Shown here: positions 1 through 11,952 of the stretch, piece by piece
How the letters are laid out: each line of letters opens with the position of its first letter
Position numbering within the stretch: the first letter of the stretch is position 1
NCBI GenBank assembly: GCA_951804985.1
Contig: OX638131.1
Span: forward strand, 55,418,604 to 55,482,603
Source: Dryomyza anilis
Lineage: Eukaryota > Arthropoda > Insecta > Diptera > Dryomyzidae
Length of the DNA stretch: 64,000 nt
Direction of reading: 5' to 3'
Made by a program: the position numbers and the translations under genes
The notes under the pieces: generated by a model
Seen by the model: the letters and a program-made list of their open reading frames with translations, nothing else
Database searches by the model: none
Told to the model about the DNA's origin: nothing

Positions 1-889
1 CGCTTCCATCACAAAACCCCAAGTCTGATTCGTCACAAAACAAGTTAGCTTTTTCGCAGTTTTCACAACAAATCCAATCCAAAACATCGGTACCCGAACA
101 GTGTAACTCGTCGCAGCAGTCCCATTTAAATCAAGAACTTACTTTCCAACAAATCAATTCGCCGTTGCTTTCCCAAACTACAAAATCAACGCTGTCTGTT
201 GAGCAAATTCAGCATAACACGTCGATGCCTCAACACGATGTATCTCAGTATCTTTATCAAGACGAAACCAATTCTCATTCGTTGCTTCATTGCCATCAAA
301 GTCAGCGTTATATACCGGAATCTCAGCAAAGTCAACCTAATCTACTTTCAGTGAAACGTAAGATTATTTTGCCATTCTATTCCGACCAAAAACGGCAAAA
401 TACAGCGAAGTCTACACAAGGTTCAGTACTGCCTTCTGAGCAAAAGTATGTGTATTCGCCTCCGCAAGCACTTACAACCCAAGAAAAGTCAAGAATTATT
501 TCCCCACTAAGCAAGCGACATTCACCACTAATTTTGACACATCAGAATTTGTCAACTCCTGTCGTTTCGAAAACTCGAAATTTTCATCCGCCTTCTCAAG
601 TATGTGAAAAGAGCTCAACGTTTCCTGCAGAGCAGGACAATTATTCTGTGTCCGTATCACCGGACCTTTTTTAATCTAGCTACCATAGTTCGTCTGTAGT
701 AGGTCGGCGCATATCGCCGGTGCTTTCACCAGAAATAGATTTGAAAAAACATGTGCTTGATGATACTACACGGAAACAAAGTAATATGCAATTACCAATT
801 TCTGTTTAAACCAGTGAAAAGGGCTAGATTGGAAGCTTGAATTGTAAAAAAGACACTTGGTGACCCTGAAACTGAGCATGTAATCAAAG
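1..889 (+). pseudogene. Gln/Ser-rich exon relic of an unidentified host gene
   Basis: Frame 3 is open from the window edge to a TAA at 672-674 (about 220 codons) and encodes a very Gln/Ser/Pro-rich, probably disordered protein. Reading on past the stop, the same frame still looks coding to about 810 (Val-Gly-Arg-Arg-Ile-Ser-Pro and so on). A shifted frame then gives PVKRARLEA, a stop, and IVKKTLGDPETEHVIK, ending at a good 5' splice site (AAAG/GTTAAT at 889/890). Two in-frame stops and one frame change mean this is a decayed exon, unless the assembly is wrong. I do not recognise the protein. The basic KRAR patch could be a nuclear localisation signal, but that is inference. Confidence 0.5.
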
Positions 890-944
890 GTTAATATTTA
901 CATTTTGTAAATATACATATATGCCGTTTCTTTCTACATTTCAG

Positions 945-1137
945 AACCGTCTCTTTCCGATATTTATCATGAACTCATGGACTCAAAATACTCACGTCAC
1001 AATACATTAAGATTCAAAAGGATGTGTCCGTATTGAGGTCAAATCATGACAAGGAGAACTGTGACGTGCTTCCACAAAACTCGTTTGAAGCTGAACATGA
1101 TTTTATTCAATTCGATCGAGATATGCAAGATCGCTTG
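945..1137 (+). pseudogene. second exon relic of the same unidentified gene
   Basis: The segment starts after a pyrimidine-rich 3' splice site (TTTCTACATTTCAG ending at 944) and ends at a 5' splice site (TTG/GTAAAT at 1137/1138). It begins EPSLSDIYHELMDSK in the phase left by the previous exon. A frame change near 1010 is needed to continue as VSVLRSNHDKENCDVLPQ and then FEAEHDFIQFDRDMQDRL. Matching splice phases on both sides and the coding character support a real exon. The frame change supports decay or a sequencing error. The product was not recognised. Confidence 0.45.
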
Positions 1138-1215
1138 GTAAATATTTGAACATAATTTTCTTCTTTTTATCTTTTACACACAAAAAATAATTGTTTGGCG
1201 TGCAATTGTTTCAAC

Positions 1216-3272
1216 TAAGGATTGAAACCTAAACGAATAAAGGTTTCGATTTCGGTTTCAGTTATTTCTGCGTTTCGGTTACGGTTTCGGTTTTAAGTTT
1301 TTATAACGAAACGGTTTCGGTATACCGGTTCCATGTTACGGTTTTGGTTTTGATTTCGGTTTTTGTATAAATTTTCTTTTTTCCATATTTTTCAAATAAT
1401 TTAACATTGTTTATATGGTGCTAATTTATGTTCAAATTATGATATTGGGGTAAAGTGGGAAACGTAATTTAAACAATGTTTTTTGTTATTTTAGTTAAAA
1501 TATAGTGTTATATTAATTATTTAATTGATTACGCCAAGAAAAATTTTTAATTGAAAATTTCGTAACCACAAACCAATGAAAATAAATTTTTTGACATAAC
1601 CTGAGATATGATCTGAATTGCAAAGAAGAATAATTTTGTACAATTTCCATCCATAAAAGCCAAAGAAATTAAATTTCAACAATTCAGTGAACTGCAATAT
1701 ATGTAAAATAGTGTTGATCATATGAAAGAGCAAGTCAAGAAATGGTAATCTTGTTCTTGTTCTTAAACGCTGAGTCTTGCTCTTGCATAGGTACATATGA
1801 TCTTGTTCTTACAATACCTTTTTTGATCTTGCTTGCAAGAATCTTTCCAAATTTTACTTTTTAAATTTTAAATAAAAGATCGAAGACAAATATCTTAAAC
1901 TGCATATTAATTATGAAAACGAATAGATTTTGAAAACTAATTGTATTTAAGTTACTCATTTTCCATATTTTCAATTTCTTCAACAAAAAATAAATTATTT
2001 TTCTAACAAAAAAAAATTTGAATTATATTTTAACAAGAATTAATTAATAAAACATAATTGTATAAATCAAATGATGTTGGCAAGACAATTCAAAATCTCA
2101 AGGCCATAATAAAATGAACATATGTTCAATGTATATTATACATTCATAATAAATATAAGGAATATTTCGTATAGGCATATTTCTATTTTCGTCAGAGATT
2201 AAAAAAATCCGAATGCACCGCACCGTATGTAAAGAGAACACAAATAATATCTTGCAGGGTAACATTTTTTTTTGCGAACACAAACTCAAACGCAAACGCT
2301 ACAAATCGAACACTAACAGAAAGAAGAGAATACAACAATAACGAATTACGATTCGTATATATATATACACTTTCACAACGACAAGTCTTTGTTGCTATCC
2401 GGTATCATCGCAAGGCAACAAACAGACGCATGACAACAGACAGTCGCATAACAACGGACAGACGCATGACAGCAGACAGTCGCATGACACCACACTTCAT
2501 GTATGTATCTAGTACAGCTATGTAGTTGGCAACAACAACGAGTTTTCTTTGTGGTACAAAAAATTTCCCGCCAAAAATTCTATCAATAGCTTGGATGCTG
2601 CTATATTGTCATGCTGCTTTATATGCATTTCTGTTGTTGTTGCACTTTCATACGAATCTGCGGATTTGTGAAAAAAAGAAAAACACAAAAAGCAATATAT
2701 AAGCTAAATGAGGTACACTGTGAAAATGTTCATATATTATTTTTTGTTTGTTTTATAAGTTGAATGAAATAATGCACATAGAACTTGACTTAAGTAAACT
2801 TCATGATTTTACAAAACAATAATAATAATGTGCATAAGTGCAAATGCACAATCGATGTTCGAACTAGCGTAGTGAAGAAAAGCGAAAAAAACATCGTTTT
2901 GTCTATTTTATCTTATTGAAGCGACTTTTGAAGCACTTTTGAAGCTATTTGCCGCTACAAAAGTGCTTCACAGACCTTATTTTTAAGATGCTTATATTCC
3001 TTAGCCTTGAAAAAATTTTGGGAACTCAAAATTTTATTAAATGACACTTTTCTTAAGATCTTCTATTATAAAATGAAATATGTTTTTCTGTTTTTATTTA
3101 TAGGTACTTTTTTAAAAACCGTTTTAAACCGGTATAAAACCGAAACCGTTTATATCGGTTTTGGATATGGGTTTATTTCTGATTTTCGTATAACGGTTTC
3201 GGTTACAGTTTCGGTTTTAAAAATGAAACGGTTTTAAACGGATATCAGTTTCGGTTTCGGTTTCAATCCTTG
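1216..3272 (+). mobile_element. hAT-like non-autonomous DNA element, copy 1
   Basis: The ends are TAAGGATTGAAACC and its near-complement GGTTTCAATCCTTG. They are flanked by a perfect 8-bp direct repeat GTTTCAAC (1208-1215 and 3273-3280). An 8-bp target duplication and a terminus fitting YARNG are hAT hallmarks. No transposase frame is present; the 76-codon frame at 3007-3237 resembles no known protein. Both subterminal regions are dense in GGTTTCGG-type motifs, and an 18-bp minisatellite of CGCATGACAACAGACAGT type lies at about 2420-2490. A longer copy lies inverted at 57547-60516. The element sits in coding-like host sequence of the left-edge gene relic. Confidence 0.75.
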
Positions 3273-4483
3273 GTTTCAACTGAAAATAATTTGGGACAAA
3301 AAAATAGCATGCAGCGTAACCAACTATTAGTTGAAGCAACTGCAACATTGATTGGGGAAACAAACTTGTAATCCATTTACAAGTTTTTTTTATTTGCGTT
3401 ATCAGTAGATGTTGACAGAACTAAATAAATCGGTTGTTGTTAGATCCGGTATCATCGCAAGGCAACAAACAGACGCATGACAACAGACAGTCGCATAACA
3501 ACGGACAGACGCATGACAGCAGACAGTCGCATGACACCACACTTCATGTATGTATCTAGTACAGCTATGTAGTTGGCAACAACAACGAGTTTTCTTTGTG
3601 GTACAAAAAATTTCCCGCCAAAAATTCTATCAATAGCTTGGATGCTGCTATATTGTCATGCTGCTTTATATGCATTTCTGTTGTTGTTGCACTTTCATAC
3701 GAATCTGCGGATTTGTGAAAAAAAGAAAAACACAAAAAGCAATATATAAGCTAAATGAGGTACACTGTGAAAATGTTCATATATTATTTTTTGTTTGTTT
3801 TATAAGTTGAATGAAATAATGCACATAGAACTTGACTTAAGTAAACTTCATGATTTTACAAAACAATAATAATAATGTGCATAAGTGCAAATGCACAATC
3901 GATGTTCGAACTAGCGTAGTGAAGAAAAGCGAAAAAAACATCGTTTTGTCTATTTTATCTTATTGAAGCGACTTTTGAAGCACTTTTGAAGCTATTTGCC
4001 GCTACAAAAGTGCTTCACAGACCTTATTTTTAAGATGCTTATATTCCTTAGCCTTGAAAAAATTTTGGGAACTCAAAATTTTATTAAATGACACTTTTCT
4101 TAAGATCTTCTATTATAAAATGAAATATGTTTTTCTGTTTTTATTTATAGGTACTTTTTTAAAAACCGTTTTAAACCGGTATAAAACCGAAACCGTTTAT
4201 ATCGGTTTTGGATATGGGTTTATTTCTGATTTTCGTATAACGGTTTCGGTTACAGTTTCGGTTTTAAAAATGAAACGGTTTTAAACGGATATCAGTTTCG
4301 GTTTCGGTTTCAATCCTTGGTTTCAACTGAAAATAATTTGGGACAAAAAAATAGCATGCAGCGTAACCAACTATTAGTTGAAGCAACTGCAACATTGATT
4401 GGGGAAACAAACTTGTAATCCATTTACAAGTTTTTTTTATTTGCGTTATCAGTAGATGTTGACAGAACTAAATAAATCGGTTG
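2397..4483 (+). repeat. 1,040-bp tandem duplication
   Basis: Positions 2397-3436 are repeated at 3444-4483 with a constant offset of 1,047; the two blocks are separated by 7 bp. Both copies encode the same 76-codon frame (3007 and 4054), and I found no differences where I compared them. The unit covers the right part of the hAT-like element, one target duplication and about 160 bp of host flank. It is therefore a local segmental duplication that occurred after insertion, or an assembly artefact, and not a transposition. Confidence 0.9.
3281..3371 (+). pseudogene. host-gene coding remnant flanking the hAT-like insertion
   Basis: Joining the sequence before 1208 to that after 3280 (one target copy removed) gives a frame reading VSTENNLGQKNSMQRN and then a Leu/Val/Ala-rich tail ending at TAA 3369-3371. 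This suggests the hAT-like element landed in coding sequence of the gene whose earlier exons are at 1-1137. No 3' splice site is visible between 1138 and the insertion, so the gene structure is uncertain. A second identical copy lies at 4328-4418 because of the tandem duplication. Confidence 0.35.
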
Positions 4484-4717
4484 GCAAATAAAAAACGATT
4501 GCCCCAACTAATTCGTTTTCTGATGGTTCTGATAACTGAAAAAATTATATTTAAAACATTACCAAATAAATTAATTCTATCATTTTTTAAGGTAAATGAA
4601 ATATTTAAAAAGCTTGGTACTGATCCTCTTAAATCAACTACCGATATTTGGCGTCGTACGCTAAATGATTCAGCAGCTGAGAATTTTGCCAAATTTTTAA
4701 GGGTGGGTTACCATTAA
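4481..4717 (+). pseudogene. possible terminal exon fragment, unidentified
   Basis: A 78-codon frame whose second half, VNEIFKKLGTDPLKSTTDIW followed by RRTLNDSAAENFAKFLRVGY, looks like real protein. The first half is AT-driven. A pyrimidine-rich TTTTTTAAG before GTAAATGAA (about 4592) could act as a 3' splice site. It may be the 3' end of the same host gene as the pieces at 1-1137 and 3281. The family was not recognised. Confidence 0.3.
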
Positions 4718-5522
4718 TCGAATACAAATACAATACAAATATAAATTTTTATTACAATATACAATTACAGGATCGTTTCTGAAAAAATATTGTTTAACAA
4801 CAACATCTTTTGACGAAGTATCCAATAATTTTTTTATTTATTCCCGATTATTGATCGATTACGTTAACGTAAACGTACAATAATAAATACGTACAAAAAT
4901 ACGTACAATAATAAATACTCCGTAAATAATGGCTACACATACAATATAGTAAAACTAATTTTAATTTTAATATTCAAAAAAATTCTCCGTATTTTTAACT
5001 TTAATGCTTTTTATCCAAAATTCACGGATTTCAAACCATTCGCAATATTGGGTGTTGGCCACACCTGACTGCAGCACTTCGCGTGTCAATCGTGGCTAAA
5101 GGCATCAGCATTCATTACGGCAGCGTACATTTAAAGTTGGGTGTAAAAAGTCTAGTGTTACGTAGTCGTTTCTCGCTGTTCAATAGTAGCATGGATCGCA
5201 CAAGGTTGTTCCAGACACACGTTCCATCAATATTCAGAACTAGGTATAAAAACGATACTAAAACTTGTTAAAATGTATTTATATTAATTGTATTTTAAAC
5301 ATAACTTATTGCAGATTAAATATTTGACTGCAACAGGGGGGACCATGCGAAATTAATCAAGACGGGAACTAACGCGAAAACTGTTTAATATTTGGATAGA
5401 GACAATCGCTATAATTTCGGCGTTATTCATTAAATTAAATTTAAATTATAATTTTTATTAAAAACTATTTAAGATTTTGAATGCATCATCTTAAGTATTC
5501 TTCCAAGAACTACGATTATAAA
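4718..5522. other. AT-rich stretch with one GC-richer coding-like patch
   Basis: Most of this interval is AT-rich and featureless. Positions 5050-5235 have clearly higher GC and an open plus frame (5083-5271, 62 codons, with a basic VLRSRF-type segment). The patch ends near a possible 5' splice site (AG/GTATAA at about 5243). It could be an exon of a decayed gene; I do not recognise it. Confidence 0.25.
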
Positions 5523-6210
5523 CACAGCAACAACAGCGTCTCAAATAAAATTGCAACTTTTTAAAGGAATGATCTTATAGGCCTTGCTATGCAGAAGTTG
5601 TGCAAAAGACCGCTGATGAGGAAGCTTGGCAGCTTCCGAAACAGCTGTACGGTCAGCCAACAACTTTTTTTTTGTCAATTGTTGTTTGTTTCACTCCCCA
5701 GTACATAGCACTTTGTATCTGGCAAGACCTTGAGCCCGCAAAAACAATATTTTTGCAATATCTCTATTTTAGGTCGAAAAACAAACAATAATTTATGAAT
5801 TGATTAAATTAAAATTTTTAACGCTTTTTAAATAAAACTAATTATACATTTTCATTTATTACAGATCCATTCGCGACCTTGGCATGGACAACATCTTCAA
5901 TTGGCTCTAACTTTTGGAATAAAAGTAATTATTCCATCTTCTTATTACTTTCCATTCGCGACCTTGTCGTAGACAACACCTTAAATTGGCTCTAACTATT
6001 GGAATACTTCGAGCAGGAGGTGCTGGGCAGCCATCAATAGCAGCAACAACAGTGTCTCGAATAAAATTTCAACTTTTTAAAGGTATTGAATTAAATAAAA
6101 TTTTTAACGCTTTTTAAATAAATCTAATTATACAATTTCTCTTATTACAGATCTTGTCGTGGACAACACCTTCAATTGGCTCTAACTATTGGAATATTTC
6201 GAAAAGAATG
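5523..6210 (+). repeat. duplicated exon-like modules
   Basis: Three related segments begin at about 5868, 5953 and 6150, each reading like ACAACACCTTCAATTGGCTC. The first and third follow a TTATTACAG acceptor-like site and share the AT-rich run-up (about 5800-5866 and 6090-6149). A separate module with CAACAACAG and AACTTTTTAAAGG occurs at 5523-5580 and 6040-6095. Translated, they give NTxNWL, a stop, then LLEYFE. This looks like repeated duplication of an exon plus its intron end, now decayed. No family was recognised. Confidence 0.45.
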
Positions 6211-6269
6211 TGATGGGCTGCTTGGACGGATACTTGCCCAATGTTCCGTTAACGTGCCGGCAATGACGG

Positions 6270-7012
<743 letters not shown>

Positions 7013-7132
7013 TTTGTCACAATTGTCACAATTTCGTATTCTGTGAATTTCATTTTCTATGTTTTTTGACTTAAAAGTCTGAATCAATTGTCATTTGTAA
7101 CAATTGGTTTTGATAACAATTGTCATTGTTCA

Positions 7133-7384
7133 CTAGAATGGGGCTGTTAAGCGCCCTATGTTCCTATGTTGGACTTTGGTGGAACCTAATGTTCTAACAC
7201 ACCCAGCTAAAGCTCCCTTTAAATCCTTTTGTATATTTTCGTTATAGTCTGGTAAATTTGTTATTGCATTTTCTTTTACTATACAGACATCAGCTCCTGA
7301 GTCTACTAGTAAAATAAGTCTTCCATTTTTAGCTGCCTCGCAAGGTACTTCAATGAAAATGTGACTTACAATAGTTAAATCCAA
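7133..7384 (-). pseudogene. Ty3/gypsy retropepsin fragment
   Basis: An 83-residue minus-strand frame carries the aspartic-protease signature LLVDSGADVCIVK with the catalytic D-S-G-A intact, followed by a typical flap-side region. It belongs to the same gypsy relic as the zinc-knuckle region at 7385-8095 and the gag N-terminus at 11552-11952. The frame ends at the (AT)n region, and reverse transcriptase and everything downstream are missing. No start codon of its own is expected, because the enzyme would be made as part of a polyprotein. Confidence 0.75.
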
Positions 7385-8103
7385 GCTATCTCCTGCATAT
7401 TATGCAATCACTTTCTTCTTCATTTAATTCATATTTTAATTCATTTGTCTCCTCTGTTCTATGCAAATTCAATGGAGTAGTAAATTTTACCAGAGAATCC
7501 TCCGACGTCTGATTTACAATTCCTAACTCTTTCGGCCCTATATTACTATTATTATTCTGAGGTCCCCAGTTTTCTGGCCTTAACTGAGTCCCCGTTAGTT
7601 TCCCTGATTATAACTATTATTTCCTGCTGATTCAATTTTTTTTTCGCGTGGCAATTATCTATTTTATGCCCTTGTATATCTCTCTATGAGTATTCCATAT
7701 TACTTGTATTATTTTCCATGTTATCCATCTTATTATCATTATTAACAAAAGGTATTATACAATTGCCCATATTATTATTAGCAAGTCTTCAATTAGATTC
7801 GTGGCCATAAGTTCCACATTCGTAGCAGAAAGGCGTATTTTTCCTAAACATACAATCGTCCCTAGTATGCCCCAATTTACTACAAAATGAACATGTATTG
7901 TTACTTTCATTATATATTTGTTGAAATTTATTTTCCGATTTTACATTTGACTGTGATTATATTCATCCTCTTCTGACCTAGGACTTCGCTGCAGCCTGTA
8001 CATTTAAAGCTTTTTCCAACAATGTATCTGATGTTTCTGACTTACTACCCAACAGTACAACTTTTATCGTCGGATCCCTACTTTAACAGAGATCAACACT
8101 GAG
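7385..8103 (-). pseudogene. gypsy gag C-terminus with zinc knuckles
   Basis: Reverse translation gives a gag segment (RDPTIKVVLLGSKSETSDTL) and then two adjacent zinc-binding motifs of nucleocapsid type: CSFCSKLGHTRDDC, followed by FCYECGTYGHES near 7800-7900. Several stops and shifts interrupt the frame. The knuckles closely resemble those at 63.7 kb near the right edge, so both belong to one gypsy family. The higher-coordinate end stops exactly at the LOA-type insertion (target repeat 8095-8103). Confidence 0.7.
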
Positions 8104-9256
8104 CTGCAACATTCTAAACATTCTAAAGCTGCTACAGCTTTACTAGGTATGTTGCATACATTACCTCACATCACAACCATTCAAGAACCATGGGTGTATA
8201 ACCAACGCACCTGTGGTCTTAGTGAACTACGTGGTGAAACCATACTATACGATGAGCAAGCCGCAAGGCCTAGAAGCTGTCTTATAGTATCAAAACACTT
8301 TGCTGTCACCAAGTTAACCCAATTCTATGGGCAAGACCTGGTGGCAGCCAAAGTGAGCTATGAAAGCGATAGTGGATGGAAACATTTGATTGTCGCCTCA
8401 GGCTACTTCCCCTATGACTCACTACTGCCTCCTCCGCCAAAGGCAATTGTTGAGCTCATAGAGTACTGTGATCTTAAGGAGACTGGCCTTATTCTTTGCT
8501 GTGACGCTAATGCCCAACACACTGTGTGGGGGCAGCAGTAAATGCAACGCACGATGTACCAGACTCCGTGACTTCATCATGACCTCCAATCTGAACATTC
8601 ACAACACTGGGTTTATACCCATGTTTGTGACTGCTATAAGACTGGAAGTGAAAGACCTAACTTTGTCTAACTGTAGACTGAGAGAGTCAATCTTAAACTG
8701 GAAGGTTCTTAAAGAAGATTTTTTATCGGACCACAGGTATATCGAGTTTCTTACTGACCGAGAGCTGCTACCATCTATGACGGTAAGAAACCCTAGAAAA
8801 ACGAACTGGGCACGCTTCAGACATGAACTTGAGAATTTCCTCAATATTCCTGTCAGAATTCGTACCAATGAAAGTATTGAGACGTCCGTTCAAGTTATGA
8901 ACGATGTCATAAATTCTAGTTTTGTACGAACATGTCCGGTACGAAAAACCTTATCTAGACGTCCCGTACCTTGTTGGAACGCTTGTCTTGAAACCTTGCG
9001 CAAGGATTCCAGAAAGCTTCTAAATAGGGCCCTAAGGAGCAATTTAGACTCTGACTGGTTTCTTTATCGAGCTAAGCAGAAAGAGTATAAGAAACTAATT
9101 CGTAAATCGAAAAGTGTTTCTTATAAAGACTTCTGCAGTAGCATCGAATCCTGCAGTGAGACTAGCCGATTGGTCAAGTTTCTTAATGGCTTGTATACTG
9201 AGTCTAAGACAGAGGCACTCAGTGTCCTAGTTGAGACTCACTTTCCGGGAAATTAA
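8104..9256 (+). pseudogene. endonuclease domain of the LOA-type element
   Basis: The frame is open from the very first element base, giving an APE-like endonuclease: TTIQEPWVYN near the start (E of the catalytic set) and LILCCDANAQHTVWG (the D-x-N motif). A +1 frame change at about 8510-8540 is then needed, after which the domain ends with the expected LSDHRYIEF (catalytic D-H). A basic linker to the reverse transcriptase runs to 9256. The residues are recognisable, but the frame is broken. Confidence 0.75.
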
Positions 9257-9265
9257 ATCCACATA

Positions 9266-10629
9266 GTGCCACTTTGTAATCCCAGCACTGGGGACTGCAA
9301 TAATAACTCTAATGGGACAAAACATGACTGGCAGGTTGCCAGATTGTTTGTGTACGATGAAGCTATCCAATACGCAGTGGCCTCTTTTGATGGCTTCAAG
9401 TCACCTGGGCCGGATGGCATCTACCCAGTCATGCTACAGGAAGCTATAACCCAATTCCTACCATGCCTACAGAAGATCTTTAGAGCAACTCTCGCATGTG
9501 CATTCATTCCGACATCCTGGCGTTTAGTTAAAGTAGCCTTCATTCCTAAAGTTGGAAGAGAAAACTATTCCATAGCCAAGAGCTTCAGACCCATTAGTAT
9601 GATGTCCTTCATACTAAAGTGTCAAGAAAGACTAGTTGAGTTGCACATCAGAAAAACGTCGTTGTCAAGGTACCCACTATCATCAAGAAAACATGCCTAC
9701 CAACGTGGAAAATCCTGTGAAACAGCATTGCAACATTTGGTTGGCTGGATCGAGCATGCTTTTCAGAGGAAGATGTACGTCATGGGCATATTTGTGGACA
9801 TCTAGAGTGCTTTTGATAACGCGACTTTTGATGGAATGTGTGACGCAGCTAGAAGGCATGGAATAGATGAAACATTGATCAAATTGCTAAGGTCAATGCT
9901 AATGTTTAGGACCATCACCTCTAAGGCGGAGTGTGGTCAGTATATTATGGCAGGGGTGAATAGAATTGTCCTCAAGGATGCGTTCTCTCCGCACTGCTCT
10001 GGTGTATGCTGGTTGACACTCTGCTCAACGATCTTGATGGACCAGGTGTCTATTCCCAGGCCTATGCAGACGATGTGGCCATTCTTGCCACAAGCTTTTC
10101 CCTCAATGAGGTCTGTGTTAAAACACAAAACTCATTGAATCGAATTGACATCTGGTGTACTGCAAACGGACTTTCCGTCAACCCTCACAAAACAGGGATT
10201 GTTCTCTTCACGAGGAAAAGAATAATGACAGTATTATCTCTACCAGTACTTAAGGGTGTCACTATGTCTAACGAAGTAAAATATCTGGGCTTAACTCTAG
10301 ATAGTAAACTACTTTGGACAAAACATGTTGAAAATAAAATTTCGCGAGCATTGAATGCCTTCTGGCAATGCAGAGTAATTTTTGGGAAGACATGGGGACT
10401 ATCGCCGAGAAAAACCTTATGGATTTACACGGCAATGATAAGATCGATGATATCATATGGATCGGTAGTCTGGTCGCGAAAGTGCGTGACAACTAGTCAT
10501 GCCAAGATTCAGAGAACCGTGAGTCTGGGTGTTACGGGTGCCTTTCTCACTACACCTGGTCCAGCACTGAATGCAATCTTAAACCTACCACCACTTGACA
10601 TCTTCATCAGAGGTGAAGCTGAAGACTAA
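9266..10629 (+). pseudogene. reverse transcriptase domain of the LOA-type element
   Basis: The conserved entry GFKSPGPDGIYPVMLQ is followed by IPKVG and then motif A, where a TAG at 9803-9805 interrupts VDI-stop-SAFDNA. At least one further frame change near 9990 leads to the intact catalytic box QAYADDVAIL (about 10062-10091). The thumb-side region YLGLTLDSKLLWTKHV and the following helices are clear to 10629. The stop in motif A and the frameshift mean no active enzyme can be made. Confidence 0.8.
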
Positions 10630-10639
10630 AACGAGGTGG

Positions 10640-11196
10640 TTTCAGGTTTAATGTTCCCTGGAATATCTTTGGTGCTAGTGTGTTTGTGGAATCGGATGAC
10701 CGCAGCTTCACTTCGCCATTGGCGACAATGCCTCGGTATTTAAAGCCGAAGTTTATGCCATATGGCTATGGACTACATTGCGGATAATAGATGGCAGAAC
10801 ATAGCTATATCAGTTTGCAGCGATAGCCAGGCAGCTCTTATACCTTTGAACAACCCGGTCATCACATCCAAAATTGTACGTCAATGCAGATCACGTCTCA
10901 ATTGTGTTGGTAAATACAATACACTGAAACTGATTTGGGTACCGGGCCATAAAGGAGTTTCGGGCAATAAAACATCTGACGAACTAGCACGTGCTGGATC
11001 TGAGGATAATCCATTTGGGCCAGAACCTGTGCTTGGACTACCTGCATCTACGAGAAAATTCGCCATTAGCTCTTGGGTTGCCTCTGCACACAAGAGCAGA
11101 TGGCTGAATGAGACCACATGCAGATTCTCCAAGCTAATGACACCGACGATAACCAAAAGATTGGCCTCGTTTCTACTTTCCTTAAGTAGAAAGTAG
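10640..11196 (+). pseudogene. RNase H domain of the LOA-type element
   Basis: The plus frame at 10762-11196 includes SVCSDSQAAL (catalytic D-S) and LIWVPGHKGVSGNKTSDELA, the diagnostic C-terminal RNase H block with its His and Asp. The first RNase H aspartate region lies in broken sequence just upstream. After the stop at 11196 the next 350 bp resemble the usual Cys/His tail and 3' UTR. Confidence 0.75.
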
Positions 11197-11551
11197 TGCA
11201 GAAAATTTACGGGAATTCTAACGGGACACAACGCATGTGAAAAACACTTGAACGCAATCGGCCTGGCCGAAAGCGCCTTATGTTCTGCCTGCTACGAAGA
11301 AACTGGCACCACAGACCACTATCTCTGTGACTGTTCAGCATTTTCTAGAATTAGAAGGCAGATCTTTGGCACAGACGTGATATGAGAGAGGATCAGCTTC
11401 ACTCTTTATCACACAATAGCCTTCTTAGATTCAATAATGAATCTAAGAAGTAACATTAAAAACCAGGGAACTGGGTCACCGCACAATGGATATAACCCTG
11501 TCTGAGTGCTGTGGCTCTATTTTTATCCCACAAAAAAAAAAAAACACTGAG

Positions 11552-11952
11552 ATCTGTAATTCTAATCTGAATATGTCATCCTCACTAATTTTTTTACTGT
11601 ATTTTTACTTGCAATAAACAAAGCCATGGCTTGCAACTCATCTAATCGTCTTCCATACCTTTTTAATCACTTCTAGTACTGAATCTAAAGACATTTCATA
11701 TTTGTACGTATTTTTTAACAACTCGTATAATTCCTCTATTTTTTGAAACTGTTTTGTCCTCACTAATTTATCGGCATCGACCTTCAAATGTAACCTAACG
11801 CATTCCTCACTATCTGATTCTTTAATTTTAAGCTTTGCTGTTTCACAACATTCAATAAATTTATATAATTCTGTTTCTAATAACGGAGATTCCGCCCCAG
11901 AAAAGTAAGGAACAACGTAATGAACGCGTTTCAATTCATTTTCAGTACCCAT
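11552..11952 (-). pseudogene. gypsy gag N-terminus
   Basis: The minus-strand 104-residue frame at 11638-11952 starts MGTENELKRVHYVVPYFSG and continues with a helical gag-like region (ESPLLETELYKFIECCETAK). After its stop, a shifted frame gives LQAMALFIASKNTVKKLV, a typical gag continuation, until the LOA-type insertion at 11551. It continues at 8103 and downwards on the same strand. No LTR or primer-binding site was found upstream (11953-12160). Confidence 0.6.

Larger units (their letters stand above)
8104..11542 (+). mobile_element. LOA/I-type non-LTR retrotransposon, 5' truncated
   Basis: The insertion is bounded by the direct repeat AACACTGAG (8095-8103 and 11543-11551) and ends in a 3' poly(A) run (from 11532). 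Domains in order are endonuclease, reverse transcriptase and RNase H, followed by a 3' region with a Cys/His-rich stretch. That order with RNase H is typical of the LOA, I and R1 groups. The element starts inside the endonuclease, as expected for target-primed insertion with incomplete copying. It interrupts the gag of a gypsy relic lying in the opposite orientation. Which clade it belongs to needs a phylogeny. Confidence 0.85.

Noticed and set aside
1521..1796. 91-codon minus frame, and the similar 59821-60174 plus frame
   Set aside because: Both are the same non-coding interior of the hAT-like element; similarity does not indicate a gene and no transposase motif is present.
3007..3237. 76-codon frame present twice (also 4054-4284)
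   Set aside because: The repetition comes from the tandem duplication; composition is AT-driven and no homology is apparent.
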